From contig JAKPOU010000038.1 of the NCBI GenBank assembly GCA_029547705.1, positions 16,146 through 80,145 of the forward strand: DNA of 64,000 nt, written 5' to 3'. The translations under genes were made by a program, and so were the position numbers. This DNA is from Bacteroidota bacterium. GTDB lineage: Bacteria > Bacteroidota > Bacteroidia > Bacteroidales > VadinHA17. The notes beneath the pieces are model-generated. The model did no database searches, was not told the origin of the DNA, and saw only the letters and a program-made list of their open reading frames with translations. Shown one piece after another: positions 39,808 through 49,709 of the stretch (position 1 is its first letter; each line of letters starts with the position of its first letter).

Positions 39808-40473
39808 TTAGTTATTCAGCGTCACCTCCCATGCGCCTGGTTCATTTATGGTAAACTCAAAAATGACCTCCACCTTTCCGGTCCGCATCTTGTTCCATGT
39901 AAAATACTGGATCTTCACATCCAGCGGGAAGAAGACGTTCTGAATCCCGTACATCTTGCCTGAACGGTAATCGGACCCGCTGGAGGAGGCAATTGACAGA
40001 TTCTCGATAGCAACATTTTCCGAGCCGGCCTGAAGGAATAAAATCCTTACCCCTTCAATCGCACCGGATCTCTTAAAGGTGGATCGTGCCAGATTCAGGC
40101 TGCGAGTTACTTTGTAAGGAGGAATAATTTCCTTGCCGATATATTCGTCGTTTTTCCAGAATCCGCTTATTTCCGAACCGTCCCTGACAAGTTTCCCCCT
40201 GCCGTCTTTTTTCCCGTCTTTCCATTCACCATCATAGTAGGAACCGTCACTCCATCTGTAAAGACCTTTGCCTGAAGGCAGGCCTTTGGAAAAGGTTCCC
40301 TCGTAATAATCAATGCCCTGTGCGCTACCCTTTCCGTGAGCCAGCCCCTTTTTACACTTGCCTGTATAGGTTCCCGAGATACTCTCAAGGAGCACCTTGC
40401 AGTCATTCTGCTGTGCCTGAAGTGAGCTGACAGAACAAAACAACATTGCCAGGATCAGAATTTTTGTTTTCAT
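39808..40473 (-). CDS. Secreted MORN-repeat protein
   Basis: This 221-residue protein has a signal peptide ending SLQAQ. About four MORN repeats span residues 33-110, with the units YTGKCKKGLAHGKGSAQG, YEGTFSKGLPSGKGLYRW and YDGEWKDGKKDGRGKLV. MORN motifs bind lipids or act as scaffolds. The C-terminal half (after about residue 115) is a beta-rich domain I do not recognise. A similar arrangement is common in Bacteroidota envelope proteins. It is monocistronic on the minus strand after the tRNA. Confidence 0.82.
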   Translation of the reverse strand: MKTKILILAMLFCSVSSLQAQQNDCKVLLESISGTYTGKCKKGLAHGKGSAQGIDYYEGTFSKGLPSGKGLYRWSDGSYYDGEWKDGKKDGRGKLVRDGSEISGFWKNDEYIGKEIIPPYKVTRSLNLARSTFKRSGAIEGVRILFLQAGSENVAIENLSIASSSGSDYRSGKMYGIQNVFFPLDVKIQYFTWNKMRTGKVEVIFEFTINEPGAWEVTLNN

Positions 40474-40591
40474 ATGAATCTGTATTAATTAAAAAAAGAA
40501 TGTCAGAAGACATGTTTTATTGACTGCTTTTCCATTCATACAAAATTACTACTCTTTCCATCATTTCAATGGATATTATATTTTGATATTT

Positions 40592-40599
40592 TAACTTTG
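40592..40599 (+). promoter_or_regulatory. Candidate -7 box for the esterase gene
   Basis: TAACTTTG is an exact TAnnTTTG match 50 bases before the esterase start. No clear -33 box is seen at the usual spacing. Confidence 0.4.
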
Positions 40600-40649
40600 A
40601 ATCATGTCATTAATTCAATAATATTGAATGAATAAAATAATCAGCGAAA

Positions 40650-41507
40650 ATGAAAAAATCTATCTGTTTTTTGTTAATGGTCCTGACTGTTCCGGTCTTG
40701 CTGACCGGCCAGTCCGGCAAAGTGTATGACAATCTTTCAATGAAGAGCCAGATACTGAAGATGGACCGTAAGTATGCAGTTTATCTTCCGCCCGATTATG
40801 AAAGCTCGGGCCGCAGTTATCCGGTTCTCTACCTTCTTCACGGGGGAGGTGATGACCAGACGGGATGGGTTCAGTTCGGCGAGGTAATGCATATTACCGA
40901 CAAGGCAATCAAAGAGGGGAAATCAACCCCGCTGATAATTGTCATGCCTGATGCCAATACGGGCCGCAGGGGATACTTCAATTCCATGAAAGGGGATTTT
41001 CAGTATGAGGATTTTTTCTTCAGGGAGTTCATACCCTTTATAGAAAAGACCTACAGGATCCGGGCAGAGAAGCAGTACCGGGCAGTAGCCGGTTTGTCCA
41101 TGGGAGGAGGCGGAACAATCCTGTATGCACTTCATCATCCGGAAATGTTTGCTGCGGCATGTCCGCTGAGCGCCTCGGTACGGACAAGCAGTGCCGAGAG
41201 GGGCAGAATCGCTGCAGCTGATACGGCAGGTCTTACAACGGCACAGGTCACCGGTTATCTCAACCAGCACAATGCCCTGTATCTTATTGAGAACATGCCA
41301 GATGATCAGAAAACTGCAGTGAGATGGTATATTGACTGCGGGGATGATGACTTTTTATACGAGGGAAATTCACTGATGCATATTGCCATGCGAAAAAAGG
41401 AAATACCTCATGAATACCGGGTAAGGGACGGCGGACATACCTGGCAATACTGGAGGGAGGCCCTGCCCGAGGTCCTGGATTTTATATCAAGGGCATTCCA
41501 CAGGTAA
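40650..41507 (+). CDS. Secreted esterase (esterase D/feruloyl esterase-like)
   Basis: This 285-residue protein has a signal peptide ending LLTGQ and an esterase D-type alpha/beta fold: YPVLYLLHGGGDDQTGW, the nucleophile elbow GLSMGGGG at about residue 150, DCGDDDFLYEGN and the late His in GGHTWQYWREALP. Members cleave acetyl, feruloyl or similar esters on plant polysaccharides, and some act on S-formylglutathione. The export signal and the nearby uronate-type transporter favour polysaccharide de-esterification. Confidence 0.88.
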   Translation: MKKSICFLLMVLTVPVLLTGQSGKVYDNLSMKSQILKMDRKYAVYLPPDYESSGRSYPVLYLLHGGGDDQTGWVQFGEVMHITDKAIKEGKSTPLIIVMPDANTGRRGYFNSMKGDFQYEDFFFREFIPFIEKTYRIRAEKQYRAVAGLSMGGGGTILYALHHPEMFAAACPLSASVRTSSAERGRIAAADTAGLTTAQVTGYLNQHNALYLIENMPDDQKTAVRWYIDCGDDDFLYEGNSLMHIAMRKKEIPHEYRVRDGGHTWQYWREALPEVLDFISRAFHR

Positions 41508-41530
41508 TACCCCTGCTTCCTGAAAGGTCA

Positions 41531-41590
41531 GAGAAAAATACTGCCGGTCCGGTAAAAATACAGCCGGTCAGGGAAAAATACCGCCGGTCC
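41531..41590. repeat. Three tandem 20-base imperfect repeats
   Basis: Exactly 20-base units start at 41531, 41551 and 41571. Each contains AAAAATAC followed by a CCGGTC core, with differences at a few positions. They lie between the esterase stop and the transporter gene, outside coding sequence. Confidence 0.7.
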
Positions 41591-41719
41591 GGAGGGGGGT
41601 AATGTCAGCCGGCAGCAGAAGGCTGTGTCATCTGAAAATGAAAAGTACCAGTTTTCAGGCCGGTTTTCTTTATTCCGATATTTAATTATTTTTATGGCAG
41701 ATAACCTTATTACTTTTCC

Positions 41720-43021
41720 ATGACAGAACAGCCCTCAAAGATTGGTCACTACCGGTACCGGATACTTGCCCTGGTTTTCATGGCAACCACCATCAACTAT
41801 TTCGACCGGAGTATTATCGGGGTAATGGCCCCGACGCTGCAGAACCTGTTTGACTGGTCAAACAGGGATTATGCGGCAATAACTGTATCCTTCAAGATTG
41901 CCTACGGACTGGGATTGCTTTTTATGGGTGGTCTTATCGACAGGCTCGGAACGAAGATTGGCTATACAATGTCCATTGCCATCTGGAGTATTTTCGGGAT
42001 GCTGCATGCCGCAATAAAACCGGCTTTCAGCCTGGTGGGATTCATGGCTGCAAGGTTTGGCCTTGGTTTCGGTGAATCGGGAAATTTCCCCGCGGCAATA
42101 AAGACTGTGGCAGAGTGGTTTCCGAAAAGGGACAGAGCCTTTGCAACCGGTATATTTGACGCATCAACAAGTGTTGGCGCCATCCTTGCCCCCTTCATTG
42201 TGGGAGCCATTGTAAGCGTTGAGGGCCACCGCTGGCAGATACCCTTCCTGTTTACAGGCGTGCTGAGCGGTTTATGGGTGTGGCTGTGGTGGAAGACATA
42301 CCATAAGCCCGAGTTTCACCCGAAGCTGTCAAAAGCCGAACTTGACTATATAAACAGTGATTCCGAACCGGAAAGCGAGGAAAGGATACCCTGGGCTAGG
42401 ACAATTCCCCGCAGGGAAACCTGGGCCTTTGCCCTTACAACAGTGACTGACGCCGTATGGTGGTTCTACCTTTTCTGGGGTGCAAAATTCCTTTTCTCAC
42501 AGTTCGGAGTGGATATAAAAAATGTGGGACTGCCCTTCCTGGTGATTTTTATCATGGCTGATGCCGGGAGCCTGCTTGGAGGACTGGCCTCCGGTGCGCT
42601 GATAAGAAAAGGATGGTCGATAAACAAGTCACGGAAAATCACCCTGCTGGTCAATGCCATTATTATACTGCCAGTAGCCCTTGTTCCCATGATAGCCAGT
42701 AAATGGCTTGCCATTTTTATAATTGGCATAGGTGCATTCGGACATCAGTCATGGTCCATCAACAGCTACACTCTTGTGCCCGATGTTTTCCCGAAAAAGG
42801 CAACGGCTTCAGTTATCGGAATAGGTAAAATGGTTGGTGTGGCTGTTTCAATCGTGGCGGATCTTGCTCTGGGCTCTGTTCTGGACAAGGCCGGCAACAG
42901 CGGTTATTTCTGGGCATTCGTTATCGCCGGGTTCTCATACCTGGCCATACTGGGATTTGTACATCTCCTGATGCCGAAAATGACACCCCTGGATGATAAC
43001 CTGGAATATATTACAAAGTAG
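41720..43021 (+). CDS. MFS transporter, hexuronate (ExuT)-like
   Basis: This 433-residue protein has about 12 membrane segments and the anion:cation symporter signature INYFDRSIIGVMAPTLQ with MGGLIDRLGTKIGY between helices 2 and 3. GLGFGESGNFPAAIKTVAEWF is the ExuT-like motif. It should import galacturonate, glucuronate or a related sugar acid with protons. It fits with GH88 and GH78 enzymes elsewhere in the window. The gene is separated from the esterase by the tandem repeats and is followed by a convergent oxidoreductase gene. Confidence 0.87.
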   Translation: MTEQPSKIGHYRYRILALVFMATTINYFDRSIIGVMAPTLQNLFDWSNRDYAAITVSFKIAYGLGLLFMGGLIDRLGTKIGYTMSIAIWSIFGMLHAAIKPAFSLVGFMAARFGLGFGESGNFPAAIKTVAEWFPKRDRAFATGIFDASTSVGAILAPFIVGAIVSVEGHRWQIPFLFTGVLSGLWVWLWWKTYHKPEFHPKLSKAELDYINSDSEPESEERIPWARTIPRRETWAFALTTVTDAVWWFYLFWGAKFLFSQFGVDIKNVGLPFLVIFIMADAGSLLGGLASGALIRKGWSINKSRKITLLVNAIIILPVALVPMIASKWLAIFIIGIGAFGHQSWSINSYTLVPDVFPKKATASVIGIGKMVGVAVSIVADLALGSVLDKAGNSGYFWAFVIAGFSYLAILGFVHLLMPKMTPLDDNLEYITK

Positions 43022-43092
43022 GCTTATCGATGCTGAATGAAGGTCCGGGAAAGATATTCCGGACCATGGTATCATGAAAACTCCGCTTCCTC

Positions 43093-44400
43093 CTAATATT
43101 TGGGAAGGGTGTATCCGTTATTGTATCTTGGTGTTATAAGGCTGTTTGCTGCTTTTGTGGTAAAAGCCTGTCTTTTGTCATCCCAGAACACTTTCTCGCC
43201 GGTGCGGAAGGCTATATTGCCCATCTGTGCCACCAGTGCCACATCACGGCCGATATTGATACCGGCATTCAGCTTCTGGGGGGTGTTGTCCTTAATACAG
43301 TCGAGATGGTTTCTTACATGCAGGTCGAGACCTATTCCGACATTTTTCTGAAGCGGAACGGCTTCAATCCTGTCCTTTTCGGGAAATACTTCCCATCCCT
43401 GGCGGTCAAGCACGAGCGTGCCGTTCTCACCGGTATATGCCATACCGTGAGGTCTTCTCCAGTTCCCCAGCCCGATGCCGATGGTGTGTTCCCACGACAT
43501 GGTGAAATCCCCGAAATCATATACTGCCGTCATGGTATCGGGTGTTACCATTGCATCATCGGGGAAGGCATATTTACCTCCTATGGCCATGACGGATACG
43601 GGGACAGACTTGTTCATTCCGTAAAGGATGTAATCAATGAGATGCACACCCCAGTCTGTCATCAGTCCGCCTGCATATTCCCAGAACCAGCGCCATGTAA
43701 AATGAAAGCGGTTTGCATTGAAGGGCCTTTTCGGGGCAGGACCGAGCCATCTGTCATAGTCAACACCGGCCGGGACAGGCGAATCCGGAACCTTCGGGAC
43801 TGCTCCCTTCCAGTCGACAAAGGACCATGCCTTGGTAGCCCTGATACGCCCAAGCTTACCGGTCTTCAGATAATTAATGGCATCAACAAAATGCGGCTGG
43901 CTTCTCTGCCACTGGCCGACCTGTACAATTTTTCCGTGCTTTCTTACGGCATTCTGCATTATGTTTATCTCGGCAATGGAATTTCCTACGGGCTTTTCAA
44001 CATACACATGCTTGCCTGCTTCCAGTGAATCACAAAACATAAGGCAGTGCCAGTGATCGGGAGTTCCGATAATTACAATATCTATATCCTTGTTTTCCAG
44101 CATATTCCGGTAATCGACATAAAGCTTCGGCTTTGGCTGTCCCATTTTGATCAGCTCATCGGTCCGTTTGTTGAGAATATTCCTGTCAATATCGCACATC
44201 GCCGCACATTCAACTTCCGGGTTTTTCAGAAATGAGGTAAGGTTACTCCATCCCATACTGTTTCCCCCTATAAGGGCAACCCTTATTTTATCTGATGGTG
44301 CAACTGTTTTTCCTGCTCCGGCAAACAATTCAGGAGAGATCACGGAACCTGCTGCGAGTACTGATGCAGTCTTTATAAAATTTCTTCTTGTCGAGGCCAT
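43093..44400 (-). CDS. Tat-exported Gfo/Idh/MocA family oxidoreductase
   Basis: This 435-residue protein has a twin-arginine signal peptide (TRRNFIKTASVLAAGSV). A Rossmann domain follows (IRVALIGGNSMGWSNL, VIIGTPDHWHCLM), then the catalytic motif YVEKPVGNSIAE with the EKP lysine, and a C-terminal domain with MTDWGVHLIDYILYG. Tat export implies folding with NAD(P) bound before secretion to the periplasm. Such proteins are numerous in glycan-degrading Bacteroidota, and some act as glycosidases rather than as free dehydrogenases. The substrate is unknown. Confidence 0.9.
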   Translation of the reverse strand: MASTRRNFIKTASVLAAGSVISPELFAGAGKTVAPSDKIRVALIGGNSMGWSNLTSFLKNPEVECAAMCDIDRNILNKRTDELIKMGQPKPKLYVDYRNMLENKDIDIVIIGTPDHWHCLMFCDSLEAGKHVYVEKPVGNSIAEINIMQNAVRKHGKIVQVGQWQRSQPHFVDAINYLKTGKLGRIRATKAWSFVDWKGAVPKVPDSPVPAGVDYDRWLGPAPKRPFNANRFHFTWRWFWEYAGGLMTDWGVHLIDYILYGMNKSVPVSVMAIGGKYAFPDDAMVTPDTMTAVYDFGDFTMSWEHTIGIGLGNWRRPHGMAYTGENGTLVLDRQGWEVFPEKDRIEAVPLQKNVGIGLDLHVRNHLDCIKDNTPQKLNAGINIGRDVALVAQMGNIAFRTGEKVFWDDKRQAFTTKAANSLITPRYNNGYTLPKY

Positions 44401-44605
44401 AACTGATGATATTTCGGGTAATAAGCCGCAAGTTAATATTAATATTGCTTAATTATCACTTCATAGCGTTAAAAAATCTGAAATGTACCGGGTCTGCTAC
44501 GTGACCGGGAAAGGTTTAAAAAGTATTTGTAAGTCTGTTTTTTGATTCACGAAACTGGAATTAGTTCGCTTTAAATACTACATTTACCAATAAATATGAT
44601 ATGAA

Positions 44606-47449
44606 ATGAAAATAAATCGACTGGTTATCATTATTGTTCTGCTGGTTTTTATCCCGGCTTTTAGCCAGGTTGTCATCCTTGGCCAGATCCGGGATCCTGA
44701 CAGTCCCATTCCGCCTGATTCCAGCGTTATCATCGGAAGGCTTGACAACGGGCTTGCATATTACATCAAACACAATAAAAAGCCTGAGCAAAGGATGGAA
44801 ATGAGGCTGGCCGTCAATGCCGGTTCCATTTGTGAAACGGATGATCAGCAGGGACTTGCACATTTTGTTGAGCACATGTGTTTCAACGGGACAAAGAACT
44901 TCCCCAGTAACAGGATAGTTGACATGCTCGAGGAAATGGGCATGAAATTCGGAGAAGAAATAAATGCATACACCAGCTTTGATGAAACTGTGTATATGCT
45001 TAAAGTGCCGACTGACAAGACTGAAACCATAAATGCCGGATTCCGGATTCTTGAAGACTGGGCTCATCAGGTTAGCATGGAAGAGGAGGAGATAGACAAG
45101 GAAAGGGGTGTTATTGTTGAGGAATGGAGGCTCGGGCTGGGTGCTGATGAACGGATGATGCAGAAGTATATACCTGTTCTGCTGAAGGGGTCGAGATATG
45201 CCGAAAGGCTGCCCATAGGCAGAATGGATATAGTAAAATCCTGCCCCTATGATACTTTGCGTGCATTTTACAGGACGTGGTACCGTCCCGATCTGATGGC
45301 AGTTGTTATAGTAGGGGACATTGATACAAAACTTGCTGAGGATAAGATCATTGAACATTTCGGCAGGATACCCCGGAGCGTGAATGCAAGACCGAGGATT
45401 GAATATTCTGTTCCCGGGAACGATGAACCGCTCATAAGCGTGGTAACTGACAGGGAGGCACCGGGTTTTGATATTCAGATCATGTTCAAGCAGGCAAAGG
45501 CCCGGTCTGTGACATACAATGACTACCGCAGGAGTCAGATGAGATCACTGTTCAGCAGTATGTTCAATGCCCGTCTGAGGGAACTGACCCGAAAGCCTGA
45601 TGCTCCTTTCCTGTATGCGGGTTCGGGTTACGGATCCTTTATCGGACGTTCGATGGATGTTTATTCAATCTATGCCAGTTCGAAGGAAAACCAGCTGAAG
45701 GAAAGCATTGAAGTCATCCTTGCCGAAAATGAAAAAGTGCGCCGCTATGGATTCAATGATTCCGAGCTGGAAAGGGAAAAGAAGAATATACTCTCATTCT
45801 ACGAACAGGTGGCAAAGGAAGCGGACAAAACGGAATCAGCGACATACGCCAGTGAGTTTATACGTAATTATATCAGCGGGGAATCCATCCCGGGCTATCA
45901 GAAGGAATACGAGCTGGTCAGGGAATTTCTGCCCGGGATCGGAGTGGAAGAGATAAACAGCATGGGGAGGGAATGGATAAGCGACAGGAATATTATTGCT
46001 CTTCTCACGGCACAGGAAAAGGAAGGCTTGTCAATCCCTTCGGAAGAAGAAATTTCAGAAATGATAAAATCTGCAGAATCGCGTGAGCTTGAGGCTTATG
46101 TTGACAGCGAGGCTGATGCTCCGCTTCTCGCTGAAATGCCTTCTCCCTCTCCCGTAGTAAGAAGGACTGAAAATAAAAACTTCAGATTCACTGAACTGAG
46201 TTTCGGAAATGGAGTCAGGATGATTCTGATGCCAACAGATTTCAAAAATGATGAGATACTCCTTTCTGCCTACAGTCCCGGCGGCATATCCCTCTATCCC
46301 GATAATGAAATAATGTCGGCAACGCTTGCCGCGACTGTGGTGACGCAAAGCGGGCTTGGCGACTATGATCTGACCGGTTTGCAGAAATTGTTGTCGGGGA
46401 ACACGGCGAAACTCACACCTTATATCAGCGAACTGCTTGAAGGATTCAGCGGCAGCTGCTCACCGAAGGACCTGGAAACGCTTTTGCAGCTGAACTATCT
46501 TTATTTCACCGGGGTACGCAGGGATGATGATGCTTACAGTTCATACATGTCGAGAATGAAGAATATGATCGGGCCCATGAGGGCAATACCGAGAGTGAAG
46601 TTTGCCGATACCCTCTCAAAGGTTATTACCAGGAATTCACCCAGGGTTATCAATCTACCTACCGATGCACAGCTCGATCAGGCAGATCTCGGCAGGATAA
46701 TGAGTATTTTCCGGGAACGTTTCGCCAGTGCGGGAGATTTCACCTATATAATGGTCGGCAATTTTGATGTGAATGAAGTGTTGCCGCTGCTTGAAAAGTA
46801 TATAGGAGGATTGCCTTCGGTAAACGGAAAGGAAAAATGGAGGGATATGACGCCCGGATTTCCTGAAGGGCTGGTTGAGATTGAAGTAGCTGAGAACTCA
46901 GAACCTCAGAGCCTCGTAGCAATGGTCTGGAAAGGGGATTTTAAGTGGAAGCCTGTTGAAAGGATGGGTTTTTCGATGCTGATGGAGATACTTTCGATAA
47001 AATGCAGGGAATCGATGCGCGAAGACCAGGGAGGTGTTTACGGAGTGTCTGTCAGCGGTACGGTTTCAAAGAACCCGGAACCTGCATATACAATAACCGC
47101 AACATGGGGATGTGATCCCGGAAAGATTGACAGTCTTACAGCTACCGTTATCAGTGAAATGAACAGCATAATACGGAAGGGCCCTGAACAAACAGATCTG
47201 AACAAGGTAAAGGAAACGATGATACGTCAGCGGGAGACCGGAATGAAGGAGAACAGTTTCTGGATATCCTATCTTCAGAGTCATTTTCTTAACGGTAACA
47301 GGATCCTGTCGTTTAATGAATACAGGGATGCAGTAAATTCAGTAGATGCAAAGACCATTAAAAAAATCGCAGGAAGATATCTGGACACAAAACATTACGT
47401 GAAGGCAGCCCTTACCCCGGCAGTGAAGGATACGGAACCGGATTCTTAA
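44606..47449 (+). CDS. M16 family zinc metallopeptidase (insulinase-like)
   Basis: This 947-residue protein has a signal peptide. The N-terminal M16 domain holds the inverted zinc motif HFVEH (His86, Glu89, His90), and the third ligand is in the segment ERGVIVEEWR. A second, inactive M16 domain begins near residue 520 (RFTELSFGNGVRMILMP). The two halves form a clam-shaped chamber that degrades peptides. It should be periplasmic. Length matches the single-chain two-unit form. A long minus-strand frame inside it is a shadow. Confidence 0.93.
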   Translation: MKINRLVIIIVLLVFIPAFSQVVILGQIRDPDSPIPPDSSVIIGRLDNGLAYYIKHNKKPEQRMEMRLAVNAGSICETDDQQGLAHFVEHMCFNGTKNFPSNRIVDMLEEMGMKFGEEINAYTSFDETVYMLKVPTDKTETINAGFRILEDWAHQVSMEEEEIDKERGVIVEEWRLGLGADERMMQKYIPVLLKGSRYAERLPIGRMDIVKSCPYDTLRAFYRTWYRPDLMAVVIVGDIDTKLAEDKIIEHFGRIPRSVNARPRIEYSVPGNDEPLISVVTDREAPGFDIQIMFKQAKARSVTYNDYRRSQMRSLFSSMFNARLRELTRKPDAPFLYAGSGYGSFIGRSMDVYSIYASSKENQLKESIEVILAENEKVRRYGFNDSELEREKKNILSFYEQVAKEADKTESATYASEFIRNYISGESIPGYQKEYELVREFLPGIGVEEINSMGREWISDRNIIALLTAQEKEGLSIPSEEEISEMIKSAESRELEAYVDSEADAPLLAEMPSPSPVVRRTENKNFRFTELSFGNGVRMILMPTDFKNDEILLSAYSPGGISLYPDNEIMSATLAATVVTQSGLGDYDLTGLQKLLSGNTAKLTPYISELLEGFSGSCSPKDLETLLQLNYLYFTGVRRDDDAYSSYMSRMKNMIGPMRAIPRVKFADTLSKVITRNSPRVINLPTDAQLDQADLGRIMSIFRERFASAGDFTYIMVGNFDVNEVLPLLEKYIGGLPSVNGKEKWRDMTPGFPEGLVEIEVAENSEPQSLVAMVWKGDFKWKPVERMGFSMLMEILSIKCRESMREDQGGVYGVSVSGTVSKNPEPAYTITATWGCDPGKIDSLTATVISEMNSIIRKGPEQTDLNKVKETMIRQRETGMKENSFWISYLQSHFLNGNRILSFNEYRDAVNSVDAKTIKKIAGRYLDTKHYVKAALTPAVKDTEPDS

Positions 47450-47490
47450 TCAGATTCTGCATCAGGTTCAGGCCCGGAATAGAAAGAAAT

Positions 47491-48105
47491 TCAGAACAAG
47501 CCATGCAGTTCGGCGTTGATCTTGTCGATCACTTCGCTCAGATGGTCCCTGTTTGTAGGAAATTCGTAGTGATCGGCCTCAATGATGAGCATTTTCCCGA
47601 GATCATAGGTTTCAACCCATGCCTCATACCTTTCATTGAGCCTTTTCAGGTAATCAATTCTGATGGAGCTTTCATATTCACGGCCTCTTTTCTGGATCTG
47701 GCTGACCAGTGTGGGAACCGATGCCCTCAGGTAAAGCAGAAGGTCGGGAGGCTCGATCAGAGAGCTCATCATTCTGAAAAGGGAGGAATAATTTTCAAAG
47801 TCGCGTGTTGACATCAGACCCATTGAATGAAGATTGGGTGCGAAAATCTGTGCATCTTCATAAATAGTCCTGTCCTGGACAATTGTCTTGTCAGATTTCT
47901 TTATCTGAATAATCTGGCTGAAACGGGAATTGAGAAAATAGATCTGCAGATTGAATGACCACCTGAGCATATCCTCATAGAAATCGTTGAGGTATGGATT
48001 ATCATCAGCGTTTTCATAATGCGGGGTCCATCCGTAATGCTTTGCAAGCAAGCCCGCCAGAGTGGTCTTTCCTGATCCGATATTACCCGCGATGGCAATG
48101 TGCAT
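47491..48105 (-). CDS. Deoxynucleoside kinase
   Basis: This 204-residue protein has a P-loop AGNIGSGKTTLAG at residue 5, the substrate segment QDRTIYEDAQIF, and the lid-type motif LVSQIQKRGREYE. It phosphorylates deoxynucleosides for salvage with ATP. It is the third gene of a recO, GH3-family, kinase run with small gaps. Specificity between dA, dG and dC cannot be read by eye. Confidence 0.9.
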   Translation of the reverse strand: MHIAIAGNIGSGKTTLAGLLAKHYGWTPHYENADDNPYLNDFYEDMLRWSFNLQIYFLNSRFSQIIQIKKSDKTIVQDRTIYEDAQIFAPNLHSMGLMSTRDFENYSSLFRMMSSLIEPPDLLLYLRASVPTLVSQIQKRGREYESSIRIDYLKRLNERYEAWVETYDLGKMLIIEADHYEFPTNRDHLSEVIDKINAELHGLF

Positions 48106-48147
48106 AATTGACTTTTTTTGACGTGTAAAAATATTAAAAATATGTGA

Positions 48148-49659
48148 TTACAGAAATTTATAAAGCTCTTCAATATACTCCCTGCCGTTAGACAGGCGGG
48201 GCACCTTATTCTGCCCCCCGAGCTTGTTTTTCGATTTCATCCATTTATGGAAGGTGCCGGCCGGAACACATCTTACCACCGGCATTACAAGATTTATATC
48301 CTTGTAGCGCTTTGCCTCATAATCTGAATTGACCTCCTTGAGGGTTTCGTCGAGTATGGTTGCAAAAAGGCTGATATCCGCGGGTTCCTTTTCAAACTCT
48401 ATGATCCATTCATGCGATCCCTTTGATGATGCTCCCATGTAAACCGGCCCGGCGGTGTATTCCGAGATGACGGCACCTGTTGACAGACAGGCCTTTCTCA
48501 GTGCTTCTTCAGCATTTTCCTTTATGACTTCCTCGCCGAAAGCGTTTATAAAATATTTTGTTCTGCCCGTGATGCGTATGCGGTGAGGGTTCAGGCCGGT
48601 AAATACAACCGTGTCTCCCATAATGTATCTCCACAATCCGCCGCTGGTAGAAATGACCATTACATAGTTGCGGCCCTTTTCAACCTCCGCAATGCTGTAT
48701 GCCGGAGGGTCGGGATGCTTATACCTGTCTGCCGGCACAAATTCATAGTATATTCCGTAATCAAGCATCAGCAGCAACTCGTCCGAAGCCGGATCCTCCT
48801 GAATGGCAAAAAATCCTTCCGATGCATTATAGGTTTCCATATAATTCATCTGACTGCCGGGAATAAGCTGTCTGTAAGTTTCACGGTAGGGATTGAAGTT
48901 GATGCCGCCATGGAAGAAAACCTCAAGATTGGGCCATACCTCAAGCAGGTTTGATTTTCCCGTGTAGGCGAGAATATATTTTATCAGGCTCAGATACCAT
49001 GAGGGAGTGCCTGATATACTTGTGACGTTCCTGTTGATGGTTGCCTTTGTTATGAGTTCAAGCTTTTTCTCAAAATCGTCGGTAAGGGCTATTTTTTTCT
49101 TCGGTGTTCTGACTATTTCAGCATAAAGGGGAGTGTTTTCAATCATGACGGCAGAAAGGTCACCACATAATGCCCTGCTGCCAAACTGACCGATACGGTG
49201 GCTCCCTCCGAGGGTAAGTGATTTTCCCAGGAAGATACGGGTTTCGGGATTATTCCTGATATAAATGGCAAGGAGATCCTTCACCGCCCTGAACTGGGTT
49301 TCATAAAGAGCCTCACGGCTCATGGGAATGAACTTGCTTTTTGAAGAGGTGGTTCCTGAGGACTTGGCGAACCATCTGATTTTTCCCGGCCACAGGATAT
49401 CTCCTTCACCGTTTCCGATTCTTTCAATATACGGCATAAGATCCTCATAGGTCTGAAGCGGAACCCTTTCACTGAACTCTTTTGCCGAAGCCAGGGATGA
49501 GTAACCATATTTCCTTCCCCATTCAGTTCCTGAAGCCGTCTCAACAAGCCGGGAAAAAACCCTGTCCTGTGTTTCGGCAGGATATTCCTTGAAATGGTCG
49601 ATCTGTTTCAGTCGACTGGAATTAACCGAATTGAATATTGTTGATATAATCGGCATCAT
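48148..49659 (-). CDS. GH3 auxin-responsive promoter family acyl-adenylating enzyme
   Basis: This 503-residue protein belongs to the ANL adenylating superfamily of the plant GH3 type. Visible features are the ATP-binding motif FAKSSGTTSSKSKFIP at about residue 107, METYNASEGFFAIQ near residue 275 and TSGGLWRYIMGDTV near residue 335. In plants GH3 conjugates hormones to amino acids. The bacterial homologues, frequent in Bacteroidota, have no established substrate. It lies between recO and deoxynucleoside kinase. Confidence 0.9.
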   Translation of the reverse strand: MMPIISTIFNSVNSSRLKQIDHFKEYPAETQDRVFSRLVETASGTEWGRKYGYSSLASAKEFSERVPLQTYEDLMPYIERIGNGEGDILWPGKIRWFAKSSGTTSSKSKFIPMSREALYETQFRAVKDLLAIYIRNNPETRIFLGKSLTLGGSHRIGQFGSRALCGDLSAVMIENTPLYAEIVRTPKKKIALTDDFEKKLELITKATINRNVTSISGTPSWYLSLIKYILAYTGKSNLLEVWPNLEVFFHGGINFNPYRETYRQLIPGSQMNYMETYNASEGFFAIQEDPASDELLLMLDYGIYYEFVPADRYKHPDPPAYSIAEVEKGRNYVMVISTSGGLWRYIMGDTVVFTGLNPHRIRITGRTKYFINAFGEEVIKENAEEALRKACLSTGAVISEYTAGPVYMGASSKGSHEWIIEFEKEPADISLFATILDETLKEVNSDYEAKRYKDINLVMPVVRCVPAGTFHKWMKSKNKLGGQNKVPRLSNGREYIEELYKFL

Positions 49660-49709
49660 TGGAAAAAGGTCAGGAAATAAAGATAGTCAAATTCATTAAA
49701 AATTCTGAA

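Noticed and set aside
44561..45358. 265-codon open frame on the minus strand
   Set aside because: It lies within the M16 peptidase gene on the opposite strand; the plus-strand frame has clear catalytic motifs, and the minus frame has no recognisable domain.
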